64,000 nt of DNA from Marinobacter sp. SS13-12 (GCF_030227115.1 NZ_JASSUA010000001.1:434001-498000); one strand, 5' to 3'. Positions 34,886 through 43,741 are shown, counted from the stretch's first letter. Notes: generated by a model from the letters alone, not told the origin. Program-made: numbers and translations.

Positions 34886-36118
34886 ATGAGCCACTCCGTT
34901 GTCCAGCGTATTGAAAATGCCCTCTGGGGTGCTTTTATCGGCGACGCACTGGCAATGCCGGTGCACTGGTTCTATTCCCCCGACAAAATCCGTAAACAGT
35001 TCCCAGGGGGCATAGACCGGTACTACCCGGCCCCTCATCCCCATCCGGATGCTTTCATGCTGGGTATGACCTATCAACCGGACGTAGAGAAGTCGAGAGC
35101 CAACGGGCGGGATTACGACATCCTCCACCAGCATGCCCGCTTTTACCGCACCACCTATAGCGACTTCTCTTTCTCACTTGAAAACCGGGAGGGAGAGCAT
35201 GGTAATGCAACTGCCGCTCTGGACGAGCGCATGCATTATCACCACGGCCTTGAGGCGGGGGAATCCACCCTGGGTGCGGCCCTGATACGGGTGCTGATGC
35301 GTTCCGTCATCGACCGGCACGGTTACAGCCAGGATGGATTTCTGGAGGGGTTTATCCGCTACATGACCGAACCGCGAGATAACCAGGACCCTTACACCGA
35401 AATCTACCTGCGGCGCTGGTTCGAGCATTACAGCCAGGGGATAGCCCCCGAAAACTGCGCCGAACACCAGCGTCGGATGTGGTCCATCGGCAGTGTTGGC
35501 GGGCTGGTAAGGCCGCTAGTACTGGCATTGTTAAACGCGAACAACCCCTATCTGGCTACCGGCATGGCGCTTGGCCACCAGCTGCTCACCCACCGATCGG
35601 AAATGGTCAGTAGCGGCCTCAGCCTGCTGGTGCCTGTCTTGCTACGACTGGTGAACGGAGAATCCCCCGAAGCCATCTTCAGTGAGCTGCTACGGCAGCT
35701 TCCGGCACCAGCTGTCTCCGGCCAGGCACTGTTCCAGGCATATCGTGACCACGATGGCCCGGGCAACATTCCCGCGGATGAAACCTGGCGCCTCCACATG
35801 AGCTTTCTGAACGAAAGCGCCGCGGCAAAAAACCCGGACTACTTCGCCACCGCGTGCTATATCGAACAGGCGCTACCGCTGATGGCGGCGCTCGGCAATC
35901 AACAGCATTGTGACTTCATCGGAACACTCACAGCCAATGCCGAGGCCGGCGGCGACAACGTGCATCGGGGTATGGTGCTGGGACTGTTACTGGCAGCGGG
36001 CAGCGATGGCGTGCCGGAAGAATGGAAAACCGGGCTGAAAGATCACCACGAACTGGCGGAGGAAATCCACCAGTTCGCTGCCATCGCCGCCAGGGGCGAT
36101 GGCCACCTGGCGCTTTAG
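34886..36118 (+). CDS. ADP-ribosylglycohydrolase-like protein 3
   Basis: 410 residues; GGGAGATATTC precedes ATG 34886. The N-terminal ARH block IENALWGAFIGDALAMPVHWFY keeps GDAL. The C-terminal block is EAGGDNVHRGMVLGLLLAA, where the usual second Asp of GGDTDT is replaced. A His-rich insert (RMHYHHGLEAGE, about 116-127) is present. It follows the amino acid ABC transporter directly and is likely co-transcribed. This supports a role in processing an imported nitrogen compound rather than in reversing protein ADP-ribosylation. Confidence 0.77.
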   Translation: MSHSVVQRIENALWGAFIGDALAMPVHWFYSPDKIRKQFPGGIDRYYPAPHPHPDAFMLGMTYQPDVEKSRANGRDYDILHQHARFYRTTYSDFSFSLENREGEHGNATAALDERMHYHHGLEAGESTLGAALIRVLMRSVIDRHGYSQDGFLEGFIRYMTEPRDNQDPYTEIYLRRWFEHYSQGIAPENCAEHQRRMWSIGSVGGLVRPLVLALLNANNPYLATGMALGHQLLTHRSEMVSSGLSLLVPVLLRLVNGESPEAIFSELLRQLPAPAVSGQALFQAYRDHDGPGNIPADETWRLHMSFLNESAAAKNPDYFATACYIEQALPLMAALGNQQHCDFIGTLTANAEAGGDNVHRGMVLGLLLAAGSDGVPEEWKTGLKDHHELAEEIHQFAAIAARGDGHLAL

Positions 36119-36275
36119 ACGGCTGCACCTTTTCCGTGAGCTGAAAATCACCTGTAACACTGGCCAGAAGTATGTGTCATTACTATAAGGCCTGCTTCAG
36201 GCAGACAAGATCATGGGCCGTAAAACGCATATTACGACTGCTCACCCCAAGGTAACAACGGGAGGAAAGACAACC

Positions 36276-37265
36276 ATGTTTTTCACGAGCAAATCCAACA
36301 GCAAACCCAATTTTATCATGCAGCCACTGGCTGCGATGGTGGCATCGGCGCTTCTTGCAGGTTGCGCCTACTCCGGGAGCTCCGGAGAAAATACATCGAA
36401 GCCGCTTGCCGAAACGCGGGTTACGCAGGAAGAGGGCAAAGTGACCTACTGGGTTTTACCGGGGCCCCGAAAACTGGACCGCGAAACCTTCGGCACGCCC
36501 GATAATCCGAAGATGCTGCTTGAGCCAAAGGTTAAGGCAGCAACGCAGGCCAAGGGGCCGGCAACCGTTCCGGAACTTTTAAAGCAGGTTCCGATTATGG
36601 TGGCTGCTCCGGAGAAGGCCCGAAAGGTAACGCCCGACGGTGATTACATATTCGCCCAGCCAACGCCGTTTTCCAATGATGCGCGGATTATTCAGGGCAG
36701 TTTCGAAGCCACTTTCACCGACATGGTGAAAACCGACCCGCCAGGGAAGCCCGGCCAAACGCCGGACACGGCAGAGTTTGCGGCGGAATTTTTGGATCCC
36801 CAGGGTAACGAATACCGAGTGGTACTGGACCATGTGGTCAAGCCACCCTTTCCCGGCTATCAAACCGAGGGAGGCGTGATGCTGGACTCGGTTCACCACG
36901 GTACCACCGGTACCGGTAGCCCGCTAATGCCAGAAGTCGATACCGTCGCTGCCCTCTGGGGTGTAGGGGAACTACACATCAACGGCGAGCTGGTGGACGA
37001 TCATCGCGTAATGCACCTGATGACCTCCGAAGTCGTGCGTAACAAGGACTACGAACTGGTTCACACCAGGGATCTGCCCTTGGCGCCAGGGGAGCGTCAT
37101 ATCAGCGGGCAGGAGCACCACACTCACCTGATGATGCCGCCTATCAAGGGCACCAAGAAGGGGCCGGTATTTTCGCCTGTTCCCACGGCCCTCGAGCTGC
37201 CCAACGATAAGAATCAGCCGTTTCTGCACATCATGTTCGAACAGGATGAGGTAGAGAGGCTCTGA
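36276..37265 (+). CDS. Lipoprotein of unknown function
   Basis: 329 residues from ATG 36276 after GGGAGGAAAG. A signal peptide ends in the lipobox LLAGC (Cys near 32), so it is lipid-anchored. The mature part is rich in beta-strands. It contains several His-bearing segments: DSVHHGTTGTGSP (about 206-218) and ISGQEHHTHLMMPP (about 281-294). These could bind metal. A cupredoxin gene follows, and together they suggest an envelope redox or copper function. I do not recognise the family. Confidence 0.7.
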   Translation: MFFTSKSNSKPNFIMQPLAAMVASALLAGCAYSGSSGENTSKPLAETRVTQEEGKVTYWVLPGPRKLDRETFGTPDNPKMLLEPKVKAATQAKGPATVPELLKQVPIMVAAPEKARKVTPDGDYIFAQPTPFSNDARIIQGSFEATFTDMVKTDPPGKPGQTPDTAEFAAEFLDPQGNEYRVVLDHVVKPPFPGYQTEGGVMLDSVHHGTTGTGSPLMPEVDTVAALWGVGELHINGELVDDHRVMHLMTSEVVRNKDYELVHTRDLPLAPGERHISGQEHHTHLMMPPIKGTKKGPVFSPVPTALELPNDKNQPFLHIMFEQDEVERL

Positions 37266-37288
37266 TTCCACGCCCATCAGTTCTCAGA

Positions 37289-37322
37289 TGACGGTCCGGG
37301 CTCTTGCCCGGCTCCGTCTTTA
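37289..37322 (+). terminator. Imperfect hairpin after the lipoprotein gene
   Basis: GACGG-TCCGGGC and GCCCGG-CTCCGTC pair around a TCTT loop (37290-37318) with a bulge, followed by TTTAAAA. A weak intrinsic terminator or attenuator before the cupredoxin gene. Confidence 0.45.
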
Positions 37323-37349
37323 AAACCCCAATTTATCGAGGTGAGTCCC

Positions 37350-37727
37350 ATGAAACTCTCTGGCATGTTTTCGTATTCAGCACTATTGGTGGCTTGTGCA
37401 CTGGCAGCGAGCCCAGGCGTGGTTTCTGCTCATCAGCATAAAGATGGCGATACCAGGACCGTAGAGGTGGTGGCGAAAGAATTCACCTTTGAGCCATCGA
37501 GAATTGAGGTAGCTCCCGGCTCCAGGGTGGAAATAAAGCTGATCAACGAGGGCAACCTCAGCCACAACCTGCACATTGCCGGCGAGGGAATGAAAACAGA
37601 AACGATTCAGACCGGACACACGGATAATCTGACTGTAACCGCCCCTGAAAATGGGAAGCTGAAGTTTTTCTGCAATGTTCCCGGGCACAAGCAGGCCGGC
37701 ATGACCGGCGAGATTGTCGCCCACTAA
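37350..37727 (+). CDS. Exported cupredoxin (plastocyanin-like)
   Basis: 125 residues with a signal peptide ending in VVSAHQ (about 28). The copper ligands of a type 1 cupredoxin are visible: His in LSHNLHI (about 77-83), then CNVPGHKQAGM (about 108-118) with Cys, His and Met in the usual spacing. It probably carries electrons in the periplasm. An H-rich start of the mature chain (HQHKDGD) may add a metal site. It follows the unknown lipoprotein after 84 bases. Confidence 0.88.
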   Translation: MKLSGMFSYSALLVACALAASPGVVSAHQHKDGDTRTVEVVAKEFTFEPSRIEVAPGSRVEIKLINEGNLSHNLHIAGEGMKTETIQTGHTDNLTVTAPENGKLKFFCNVPGHKQAGMTGEIVAH

Positions 37728-37760
37728 CGGAAATCGCAAAATCTTGGCGCTGTGGCGCAG

Positions 37761-38459
37761 CTACCAGTTTTCCCCGAACGGACGGATATCCAGCTCAAAC
37801 GTCCAGGCGGACGGGTCCTGCTGACTGACATTCCAGACGGCGTCGGCGACGGCAGAAGGCTTGACGAAGAAATCGTCTGGCTTGTCCGCCAGCCACTCGC
37901 GGGTGCGGGGCAGATCCACCACGCCATCAATCACCACATTCGCCACATGAATTTTCTCCGGCCCCAACTGGCGGGCCAGTGACTGGGCCAGGCTTCGCTG
38001 GGCGGCCTTGGCCGATGCAAAGGGCGCGGTGTTAGCCCGGCCCCGTGTCGCTGCCGAAGCACTGGTGACAATAATGCTGGCGGTGTCATGCTGGCGCAGC
38101 TGCGGTAATACGGCTTTGGTGGCCGCCACAAGGCCCTGAACATTGAGGCGCCAGTTGGCCTCGAATTCTTCCAGGCTGGCCTCTTCCACGCTCTTGAACA
38201 CACCGCCACCGGCGTTATACATCATCACCGAAACCGGTCCGAGTTCGCTCTCGATGTCAGCCAGCACCGACGTTATCTGCTCGGGTTCCATCATGTCACA
38301 GGCAAAGGCACGAGCACCGTTGATCGATTGCTCCAAATTCTTGAGATAGTCTTCGCTGCGGGCGAGCATCGCTACCTGAAAACCTTCGTCGCTGAATCGC
38401 CGCACAAAGGCCTCACCATTGCCCGGGCCAACACCCATCACAACACATACCTTGTTCAT
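37761..38459 (-). CDS. Short-chain dehydrogenase/reductase
   Basis: 232 residues. The cofactor motif is GVGPGNGEAFVRRF (about 9-22), a variant GxxPGxG form. NAGGG stands for the NNAG block (about 81-85) and the Ser of TSASAATRG (about 131-139) is in the active-site region. The usual YxxxK is not clear: the matching segment reads FASAKAAQ (about 145-152), with Phe for Tyr. Catalysis may therefore differ. CAGGAGAGAC precedes ATG 38459. It converges with the cupredoxin gene. Confidence 0.8.
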   Translation of the reverse strand: MNKVCVVMGVGPGNGEAFVRRFSDEGFQVAMLARSEDYLKNLEQSINGARAFACDMMEPEQITSVLADIESELGPVSVMMYNAGGGVFKSVEEASLEEFEANWRLNVQGLVAATKAVLPQLRQHDTASIIVTSASAATRGRANTAPFASAKAAQRSLAQSLARQLGPEKIHVANVVIDGVVDLPRTREWLADKPDDFFVKPSAVADAVWNVSQQDPSAWTFELDIRPFGENW

Positions 38460-38512
38460 CAGCTGTCTCTCCTGCCGGTTATACCGGCTTGTTTGTCAGT
38501 ATCAGAAACCGG

Positions 38513-38722
38513 TCAATCCCGTGTTGAGGGACACGGCGCCCCGCAGGGCGCACAGGCCGTTTCATCCCGCTGGCTCAGTGCCGTTTCCACATTCCCCTGG
38601 CCGGAGTTGAATGCAAAAGTCGGACTACGCAAATGATCCGCCATAATCAACGCCAGAATAATTCCCAGCATCACCAGAATGCGGGTGCGGCTGTAGGGTC
38701 GCTCCACCGTTTCCTCCCGCAT
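38513..38722 (-). CDS. Small Cys-tailed membrane protein coupled to the YeeE-like gene
   Basis: 69 residues. Its ATG (38722-38720) overlaps the stop of the transporter gene as TGATG, a classic coupling. One membrane helix (ILVMLGIILALIMADHL, about 14-30) is followed by a short periplasmic tail ending in ACAPCGAPCPS, with three closely spaced Cys. It could relay sulfur between the transporter and the exported rhodanese of the same operon. No family is recognised. Confidence 0.65.
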   Translation of the reverse strand: MREETVERPYSRTRILVMLGIILALIMADHLRSPTFAFNSGQGNVETALSQRDETACAPCGAPCPSTRD

Positions 38723-39936
38723 CAGTTGGGCAACCGGAACCAGGGCCGCAGACGAATACCGATCAATGAGCCGACGAAGGCGCTGGCAAACCACACCCAG
38801 GCGTGCAGGCTGGCGGAGGCAATGCCGGAAAACAGCGCCCCGATGTTGCAGCCGAAGCCCAGCCGGGCGCCATAACCCAGCAGCAGGCCTCCCACCACGG
38901 CAGCCAGAAACTGGCGACCTTCCGGGCGATTACGGCTGGCCTCATTAAAGCGGTTGGCAAGGCCAGCCGCCAGCATGGCGCCAAGCAGCAAGCCGAAATT
39001 CATGACCGATGGAATATTGGTCAGCACCGAATCCTTCAGCGCCATGGCCGGATAGTCCCAGGTCCAGAACTCAAACTGGGACATGTTCACGCCCACCACC
39101 TCGAGGGCTTTGGCGCCCCAGACGTTGAACGCGAAGGTAATGCTCCAGGGCGCGCCGCCGATGGCCAGGGTGAGCGCGTTACCGGCAGCCAGAATCAGAA
39201 TCGCCCAGGTAAACGGCCAGCGGCCACTGATCAGGGTTCGGAATACCCCATGCCCCTGGCTTTTCCACAGCAGTTCATCCCGCTCGACCGAACCATGGGC
39301 CTTACGCTCAATGCGGTTGACCCACCAGGCGATCAGCCCGAGACCGACAAACTGAACGAGAATGGCACCGCTGATACCGAAACTGCTGACCAGCGGCACC
39401 GGGTCAAACCCGGGCTGGTCCAGCCACCAGGGCAGGTGGATGGAACCGAGAACCGCCCCGGCAATAAAGAACACCAGCGTCACCACCATGCGGATGTTGC
39501 CGGCCCCTACGGTGAACAGCGTGCCGGAGCCGCAACCCCCACCCAGCTGCATACCGATACCAAAGAGGAAGGAGCCCACCACGAGGGACGAGCCCACTGG
39601 CGCAACCGCACCTACCAGACCAGCCTGCCCACTGTGGAGCATGGGCACCATGATCAGCGAGGTTACCCCGAACAGCAGCAACTGGGCTCGCATGCCGGCG
39701 CCGCGTTTCTTCACCACCAGATTCCGCCAGCCGGCGGTGAATCCGAAGGCGCCGTGATACAGCGCCATACCCAGCACGGTACCGACCACAAACAGCGCCA
39801 CCATGAACGGGGCGGTTTCCAGCCAGATCAGTCCACCCAGCAGGGCAAGGCCCACCAGCGCGGTTGATACGATAAAACGGTCCACCTGCCAGCGGGGCTG
39901 CTGAAGCCCGGGCTGGAGAACTGCGGAATCAGCCAT
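38722..39936 (-). CDS. YeeE/YedE (TsuA-type) sulfur-compound transporter
   Basis: 404 residues, about ten membrane helices. Two internal repeats each hold a conserved Cys block: GGGCGSGTLFTVGAG (about 133-147) and GFGCNIGALFSG (about 360-371). In the TsuA family these Cys residues guide thiosulfate through the pore. It lies 17 bases after the exported rhodanese gene and is coupled to a small Cys-rich protein, making a three-gene sulfur operon. It is full length for the two-repeat type. Confidence 0.87.
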   Translation of the reverse strand: MADSAVLQPGLQQPRWQVDRFIVSTALVGLALLGGLIWLETAPFMVALFVVGTVLGMALYHGAFGFTAGWRNLVVKKRGAGMRAQLLLFGVTSLIMVPMLHSGQAGLVGAVAPVGSSLVVGSFLFGIGMQLGGGCGSGTLFTVGAGNIRMVVTLVFFIAGAVLGSIHLPWWLDQPGFDPVPLVSSFGISGAILVQFVGLGLIAWWVNRIERKAHGSVERDELLWKSQGHGVFRTLISGRWPFTWAILILAAGNALTLAIGGAPWSITFAFNVWGAKALEVVGVNMSQFEFWTWDYPAMALKDSVLTNIPSVMNFGLLLGAMLAAGLANRFNEASRNRPEGRQFLAAVVGGLLLGYGARLGFGCNIGALFSGIASASLHAWVWFASAFVGSLIGIRLRPWFRLPN

Positions 39937-39953
39937 TACGCGTCCACTCGATG

Positions 39954-40910
39954 TCAGTTAAACAGGTCCAGAAGTTTGCTCAGACCTTTCTTGGCCACCT
40001 GTAGCGGGCGATCACTGTCCTGGGACCACTCGGCCATGGAACCATCGTACAGCGCCACTTCTTCAAAACCCGCCAGCTCACTCAGCACAAACCAGTCCGT
40101 GGCAGCCCAATGGCCGGTATTGCAAAACGCAATGGTACGGGTACCGGGATCCAGTTCTGCCGCATTTACCTGTGCAGTAATGCTTTCTTCATTGAGGTAC
40201 CAGGCCTGATTCCGCTCGCCGAGAAAACCCACGTGGGGCAGGCTGCGTGAATCGGGAATCGTGCCTGGCGCCCTGGCAGCAGGAGACTGGTTTTCACCCC
40301 GGAAATAATCCGACGGACGTGCATCCACCAACTGGGCCTGAGTACCCCGGGCCTCTTCGACTTCCTCCAGTGAAGCAATCAGATTCTGCTGGAGAGTACC
40401 TTCAAACCCGGTAGCTGCGGGCCGGGCAGCTTCACCACTGGCAATCTCGAGCCCTTCGGCTTTCCAGCCAGCGAAACCGCCATTAAGAACGGTCACATCA
40501 TCATGGCCCAACACCCGGAAGGTCCAGTACACCCGGGCGGCACTGCCAAAATCTGTCGCGCCAGTGCCCGCTGGCACAACCACCACGGTATCGTCGTTAC
40601 CGATTCCGAGACCACCAATCAAACGTTCCAGACTGGCAACCGGGGGCAATAACCCGGCCACACCGTCCCGGCTTTCCCGCCAGCCATCGCCGGTGTAGCT
40701 ACTGTAGATGGCACCGGGAATGTGAGCATCCTGAAAGCGGCTGCGGTCACCGCCATTATCGATGCTGGAACGGACATCCAGAATCACCAGGTTGTCCCGG
40801 TCAAGATTCGTATTAAGCCAATCAGCATCCACCAGAGGCGGTGTTTCGCCACCTTTGGCCATTGCCAGTGAACTGGCAAAGACCAGAACAATCACTAATA
40901 AACGGCTCAT
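39954..40910 (-). CDS. Exported rhodanese (thiosulfate sulfurtransferase)
   Basis: 318 residues with a signal peptide (VIVLVFASSLAMAKGG). Two rhodanese domains: the first (VILDVRSSI, HIPGAIYSSY, VTVLNGGFAGW) is inactive-type. The second has the catalytic loop FCNTGHWAATDW (Cys near 263) and LYDGSMAEW. It moves sulfane sulfur from thiosulfate or 3-mercaptopyruvate to a thiol acceptor in the periplasm. First gene of the operon with the YeeE-like transporter. Confidence 0.9.
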   Translation of the reverse strand: MSRLLVIVLVFASSLAMAKGGETPPLVDADWLNTNLDRDNLVILDVRSSIDNGGDRSRFQDAHIPGAIYSSYTGDGWRESRDGVAGLLPPVASLERLIGGLGIGNDDTVVVVPAGTGATDFGSAARVYWTFRVLGHDDVTVLNGGFAGWKAEGLEIASGEAARPAATGFEGTLQQNLIASLEEVEEARGTQAQLVDARPSDYFRGENQSPAARAPGTIPDSRSLPHVGFLGERNQAWYLNEESITAQVNAAELDPGTRTIAFCNTGHWAATDWFVLSELAGFEEVALYDGSMAEWSQDSDRPLQVAKKGLSKLLDLFN

Positions 40911-41140
40911 GGCCCATCTCCTCAGCGGGTTATTTTTGAATGATCATTATGAATCCAATAGAACGTCATGCATAGGTGCTTTTCTATGGCGTTTTTTTAT
41001 ATGCAAATCTCTGATTTTTCCTCTCCACACAGCAGCAAGCCTGTAACGCGGGGGGCTTAGCCGGTGTCTATACCTCGTAAGCGCGGCATGGCCGGTGACC
41101 GGAACGCCCGCATCTCCCCATGAACACGAGGTATCACGCC
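40911..41140. other. Divergent intergenic region, rhodanese / small exported protein
   Basis: It contains the palindrome AATGATCATT near 40940, close to the rhodanese start and a candidate operator. A T-rich run lies near 40987-40994. TACCTCGT (about 41070) and ACGAGGTA (about 41126) form an inverted pair around the presumed leader of the small gene at 41141. Confidence 0.35.
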
Positions 41141-41299
41141 ATGAGAAAACTGACACTGATTCTTGCTGCTATTGCACTTTCATTCTCCGCCGGTACCACA
41201 CTGGCCATGAATGGCCAGGCCGACCGGGTGAACGAAGCCCGAAGCTACCCGGACAAAACCGTAGATGAAGTTGCGGTTATCAAAGTCTCGGAAAAATAA
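41141..41299 (+). CDS. Small exported protein, 52 residues
   Basis: ATG 41141 to TAA 41299 encodes a signal peptide (KLTLILAAIALSFSAGTTLA) and a short mature chain of about 30 charged residues ending in IKVSEK. ACGAGG precedes the start and a clear terminator follows at 41313-41343, so this is a complete one-gene unit. Function unknown. Confidence 0.6.
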   Translation: MRKLTLILAAIALSFSAGTTLAMNGQADRVNEARSYPDKTVDEVAVIKVSEK

Positions 41300-41312
41300 T
41301 CAACGATCGCCG

Positions 41313-41343
41313 AAGCCGCTATCCCCCTGGTATAGCGGCTTTT
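41313..41343 (+). terminator. Intrinsic terminator of the small exported protein gene
   Basis: AGCCGCTAT (41314-41322) and ATAGCGGCT (41332-41340) form a perfect nine-pair stem, followed by TTTT. Confidence 0.85.
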
Positions 41344-41367
41344 ATGCGCCATGATCACCGGCCGGGA

Positions 41368-42216
41368 CTAACGGAACTCCGGGAAATTGGCTGGCGTGTT
41401 CAGGGCCCAGTCGTAATCGATGAACTCGATGTCCGATGTGTCTGCAACACGACCTGCCACCGACGAATCCGCCCACTCTTCGATATACGCTTTCCGTGAC
41501 CCCGCCGCCTCTACAAAGTCTTTTTCATACCACTTGAACAGTTCGGTGACATGGAGAGTACCCTCTTCAATCCTGAGGTGGCGGTCGGTTGCAAATGCCC
41601 GCCTGGTGTTCTCCGCCAGCAGAGCTTCCAGGTTGTCGGCCGTGTAGATCACCTCCCGCAACGGCGGGCAACCCACGGAGGCACAGTTGACCGCAAAGTG
41701 CACCCGTGCGTCTTTCCAGCCTTTATCCGCGTAGTCATTACCGAGCAGGATTTCTTTCTCTATCTGGTTAAGGCTGTAGTCCTGCCCGTCAATTCTGAAC
41801 TTGTCCCGATCAAACACACTGTCCACGAACGGATTCACACGTCCACCATAATCCCAGACCGAGCCGACAAGCTTGCCGTCGGGTCGTTCCGTCAGAATCT
41901 GGTCGAGCATGAAAAAATTATAGGCGTTGATCCAGAAGGCAACCGATTCGTCCCGGCCTTCAAGGCTGGCCAGGTCGAACCCGGCGAGGGCCCCACGCTG
42001 TTCCGACAGCATTCGTACCGTCTCGTCATGATCAACCGCAGCCTGGTAATCGAAAGCCGTCACCAGGCCATCACCTGGCAGTTCTTTTTCAGCCAAAAAC
42101 TGTTCCAGCATCTGCTGATAGGGCCTGTAGATTTCGCGATTCACTTCAGCCTGGGCAACACCTGCAAAGAGCACCAACAGCATGCTGAAGGTTGCTGATA
42201 GTTGGACAAAGCGCAT
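41368..42216 (-). CDS. Exported DUF547-family protein
   Basis: 282 residues from ATG 42216, after AGGAGTTGCC. A signal peptide (SMLLVLFAGVAQAEV) leads to a DUF547 domain with the conserved blocks SVAFWINAYNFFMLDQIL (about 92-109), HFAVNCASVGCPPLR (about 173-187) and KWYEKDF (about 227-233). The Cys and His in the second block are invariant in this family. Its reaction is unknown. The next gene upstream, a TVP38-type protein on the same strand, may be co-transcribed. Confidence 0.85.
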   Translation of the reverse strand: MRFVQLSATFSMLLVLFAGVAQAEVNREIYRPYQQMLEQFLAEKELPGDGLVTAFDYQAAVDHDETVRMLSEQRGALAGFDLASLEGRDESVAFWINAYNFFMLDQILTERPDGKLVGSVWDYGGRVNPFVDSVFDRDKFRIDGQDYSLNQIEKEILLGNDYADKGWKDARVHFAVNCASVGCPPLREVIYTADNLEALLAENTRRAFATDRHLRIEEGTLHVTELFKWYEKDFVEAAGSRKAYIEEWADSSVAGRVADTSDIEFIDYDWALNTPANFPEFR

Positions 42217-42286
42217 GGCAACTCCTGATTCCACGATTACTGGATGATGCCGGCACTGACCCATGAATACCGAATCTGTTACATCG

Positions 42287-42982
42287 CTAACGCTTTGGGC
42301 CGAGGTGCAACCAGCGGGAAAGGGTAGAATTCGGCCTGCGGGTGAGATACCAGGGCAGCAGAGTCATCACCAGCAGAATGACCGCGGCAGACGCCACTGT
42401 CACCACGGGATTCAGCTCGAATGTGGTACCAAGGCCGGCGAACACAAACGTCATGGGAAGCATCCCCAGCAGGGAAGCCACCGCAAACCGCCACCCGTGA
42501 ATAGCCGTAACACCGGCGGCGTAGCTGATCAGCGCGAAGGAGAACAGCGGGATCAGACGGGTCACGAAGACCATCCAGAACAACAGCCGCTGGGAGCCGT
42601 CGGAAGCAAAGACCGGATTTGTTGACAGCTTTTTCTTCAGCGCTTCACGGCCCAGTATCCGGGCGATGGAAAACGCGATCATGGCGCCTGCCAGAGCCCC
42701 GGTCGCTGCCAGCAAGGTGCCCGCAAGCACGCCATAGGCGAGACCCGAAGCGGCGCTGACCGGCAGGGTTGGTATCGGCCCCACCACTACCGCCAGCACC
42801 ATCATCAGAAACAGAAACACCGGTCCCCAGGCACCCTGCCCGTTCAGCCACGCTGACAGCGCGTCCGGTGACAGGCTGGCCGGCATTCCCAGTTGTCTCA
42901 GGACCAGCCACAGCATTGCCATAACCAGGACAACCGCGACTGCCATGCCCAGCCTGAAGGGCCAACTGGAGGACACTCTCAT
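42287..42982 (-). CDS. TVP38/TMEM64-family membrane protein
   Basis: 231 residues, about six hydrophobic helices. The VTT-domain signature lies around VVVGPIPTLPVSAASGLAYG (about 66-85) and FVTRLIPLFSFALISYAAGVT (core: RLIPLFSFALISYAAG, about 146-161). Members of this DedA-related superfamily include lipid scramblases and exporters. No partner is evident apart from the DUF547 gene 70 bases downstream. Confidence 0.85.
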   Translation of the reverse strand: MRVSSSWPFRLGMAVAVVLVMAMLWLVLRQLGMPASLSPDALSAWLNGQGAWGPVFLFLMMVLAVVVGPIPTLPVSAASGLAYGVLAGTLLAATGALAGAMIAFSIARILGREALKKKLSTNPVFASDGSQRLLFWMVFVTRLIPLFSFALISYAAGVTAIHGWRFAVASLLGMLPMTFVFAGLGTTFELNPVVTVASAAVILLVMTLLPWYLTRRPNSTLSRWLHLGPKR

Positions 42983-43012
42983 TGAGCTTCCGCCACTAAG
43001 GAGCTGCCGACA

Positions 43013-43636
43013 TCACCGCAGGTCCGGGTTAAGGGTATAGGTACCGGTTACCCGCGCACTTGCCAATACATGGCCCGCCATGGCTTCACGTACGGCGGCG
43101 CCGTCGAACTCACCCTCAAGTCCCAGGCTTTCCACATCCAGGGCATGCACTTCGTAGTGGTAGTGGTGAATGATTTCATCGTTCCAGGGAGGGCATGGAC
43201 CGTCATAACCACCGTAGGTGCCCGCCATGTCCGGATTGCCGGCCAGGAACTGGGTGAAATTGTTCACACCGCGACGCCCCAACGGGCCTGAGCCGGGCTC
43301 CTTACCCTTGGGAATAACGCCATCGCTGTCCTCGCCCTCGGGAATGCAGGAAACCGACGCCGGCACATCCACCAGCAACCAATGGAAGAAATCGACCCGG
43401 GGAATGTCCTTCGATACCGTCTTGCCTTCCTGATTGACGTCATCCGCAACACTGGGGACGTCCGGATCAAACATCATCACCACAAAGCTTTTGGCGCCTT
43501 CCGGCACATCTTCCCAGGTCACTTCCGGATTACGGTTGGGGCCGAAACTCATGTGGTCCTGTTCACTGTAAACGCCGAATGCAAACTTCTCCGGCACCGG
43601 CTGTCCTTCCTCAATACCTCGAACCTTGATTTTCAC
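43013..43636 (-). CDS. YbhB/YbcL-type PEBP (Raf-kinase-inhibitor-like) protein
   Basis: 207 residues. Conserved PEBP blocks: NRNPEVTWEDVPEGAKSFVVMMFDPDVP (core: PEVTWEDVPEGAKSF, about 37-51), DFFHWLLVDVP (about 83-93), GVNNFTQF (about 122-129) and YDGPCPP with HHYHYEVHALD (about 144-165). These make the anion-binding pocket. The bacterial role is not settled. It is divergent from the ankyrin gene. Confidence 0.9.
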   Translation of the reverse strand: MKIKVRGIEEGQPVPEKFAFGVYSEQDHMSFGPNRNPEVTWEDVPEGAKSFVVMMFDPDVPSVADDVNQEGKTVSKDIPRVDFFHWLLVDVPASVSCIPEGEDSDGVIPKGKEPGSGPLGRRGVNNFTQFLAGNPDMAGTYGGYDGPCPPWNDEIIHHYHYEVHALDVESLGLEGEFDGAAVREAMAGHVLASARVTGTYTLNPDLR

Positions 43637-43741
43637 TGTTCTGTTCTCCTGTACCTTTGATGGTTTTTCTTGCCTGATATAACGGTTTTAACAGTGGTAT
43701 CGTGGGTCTGTCCAGATCCTTACCAAAACCAGAGGAATATC

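Noticed and set aside
38803..39867. 354-codon plus-strand frame opposite the YeeE-like gene
   Set aside because: Gln/His/Arg-rich translation typical of an antisense shadow; the minus strand encodes a clear membrane transporter.
41070..41135. TACCTCGT/ACGAGGTA inverted pair read as a riboswitch
   Set aside because: Only one pairing is visible and no known aptamer core is present; kept as a note in the intergenic entry.
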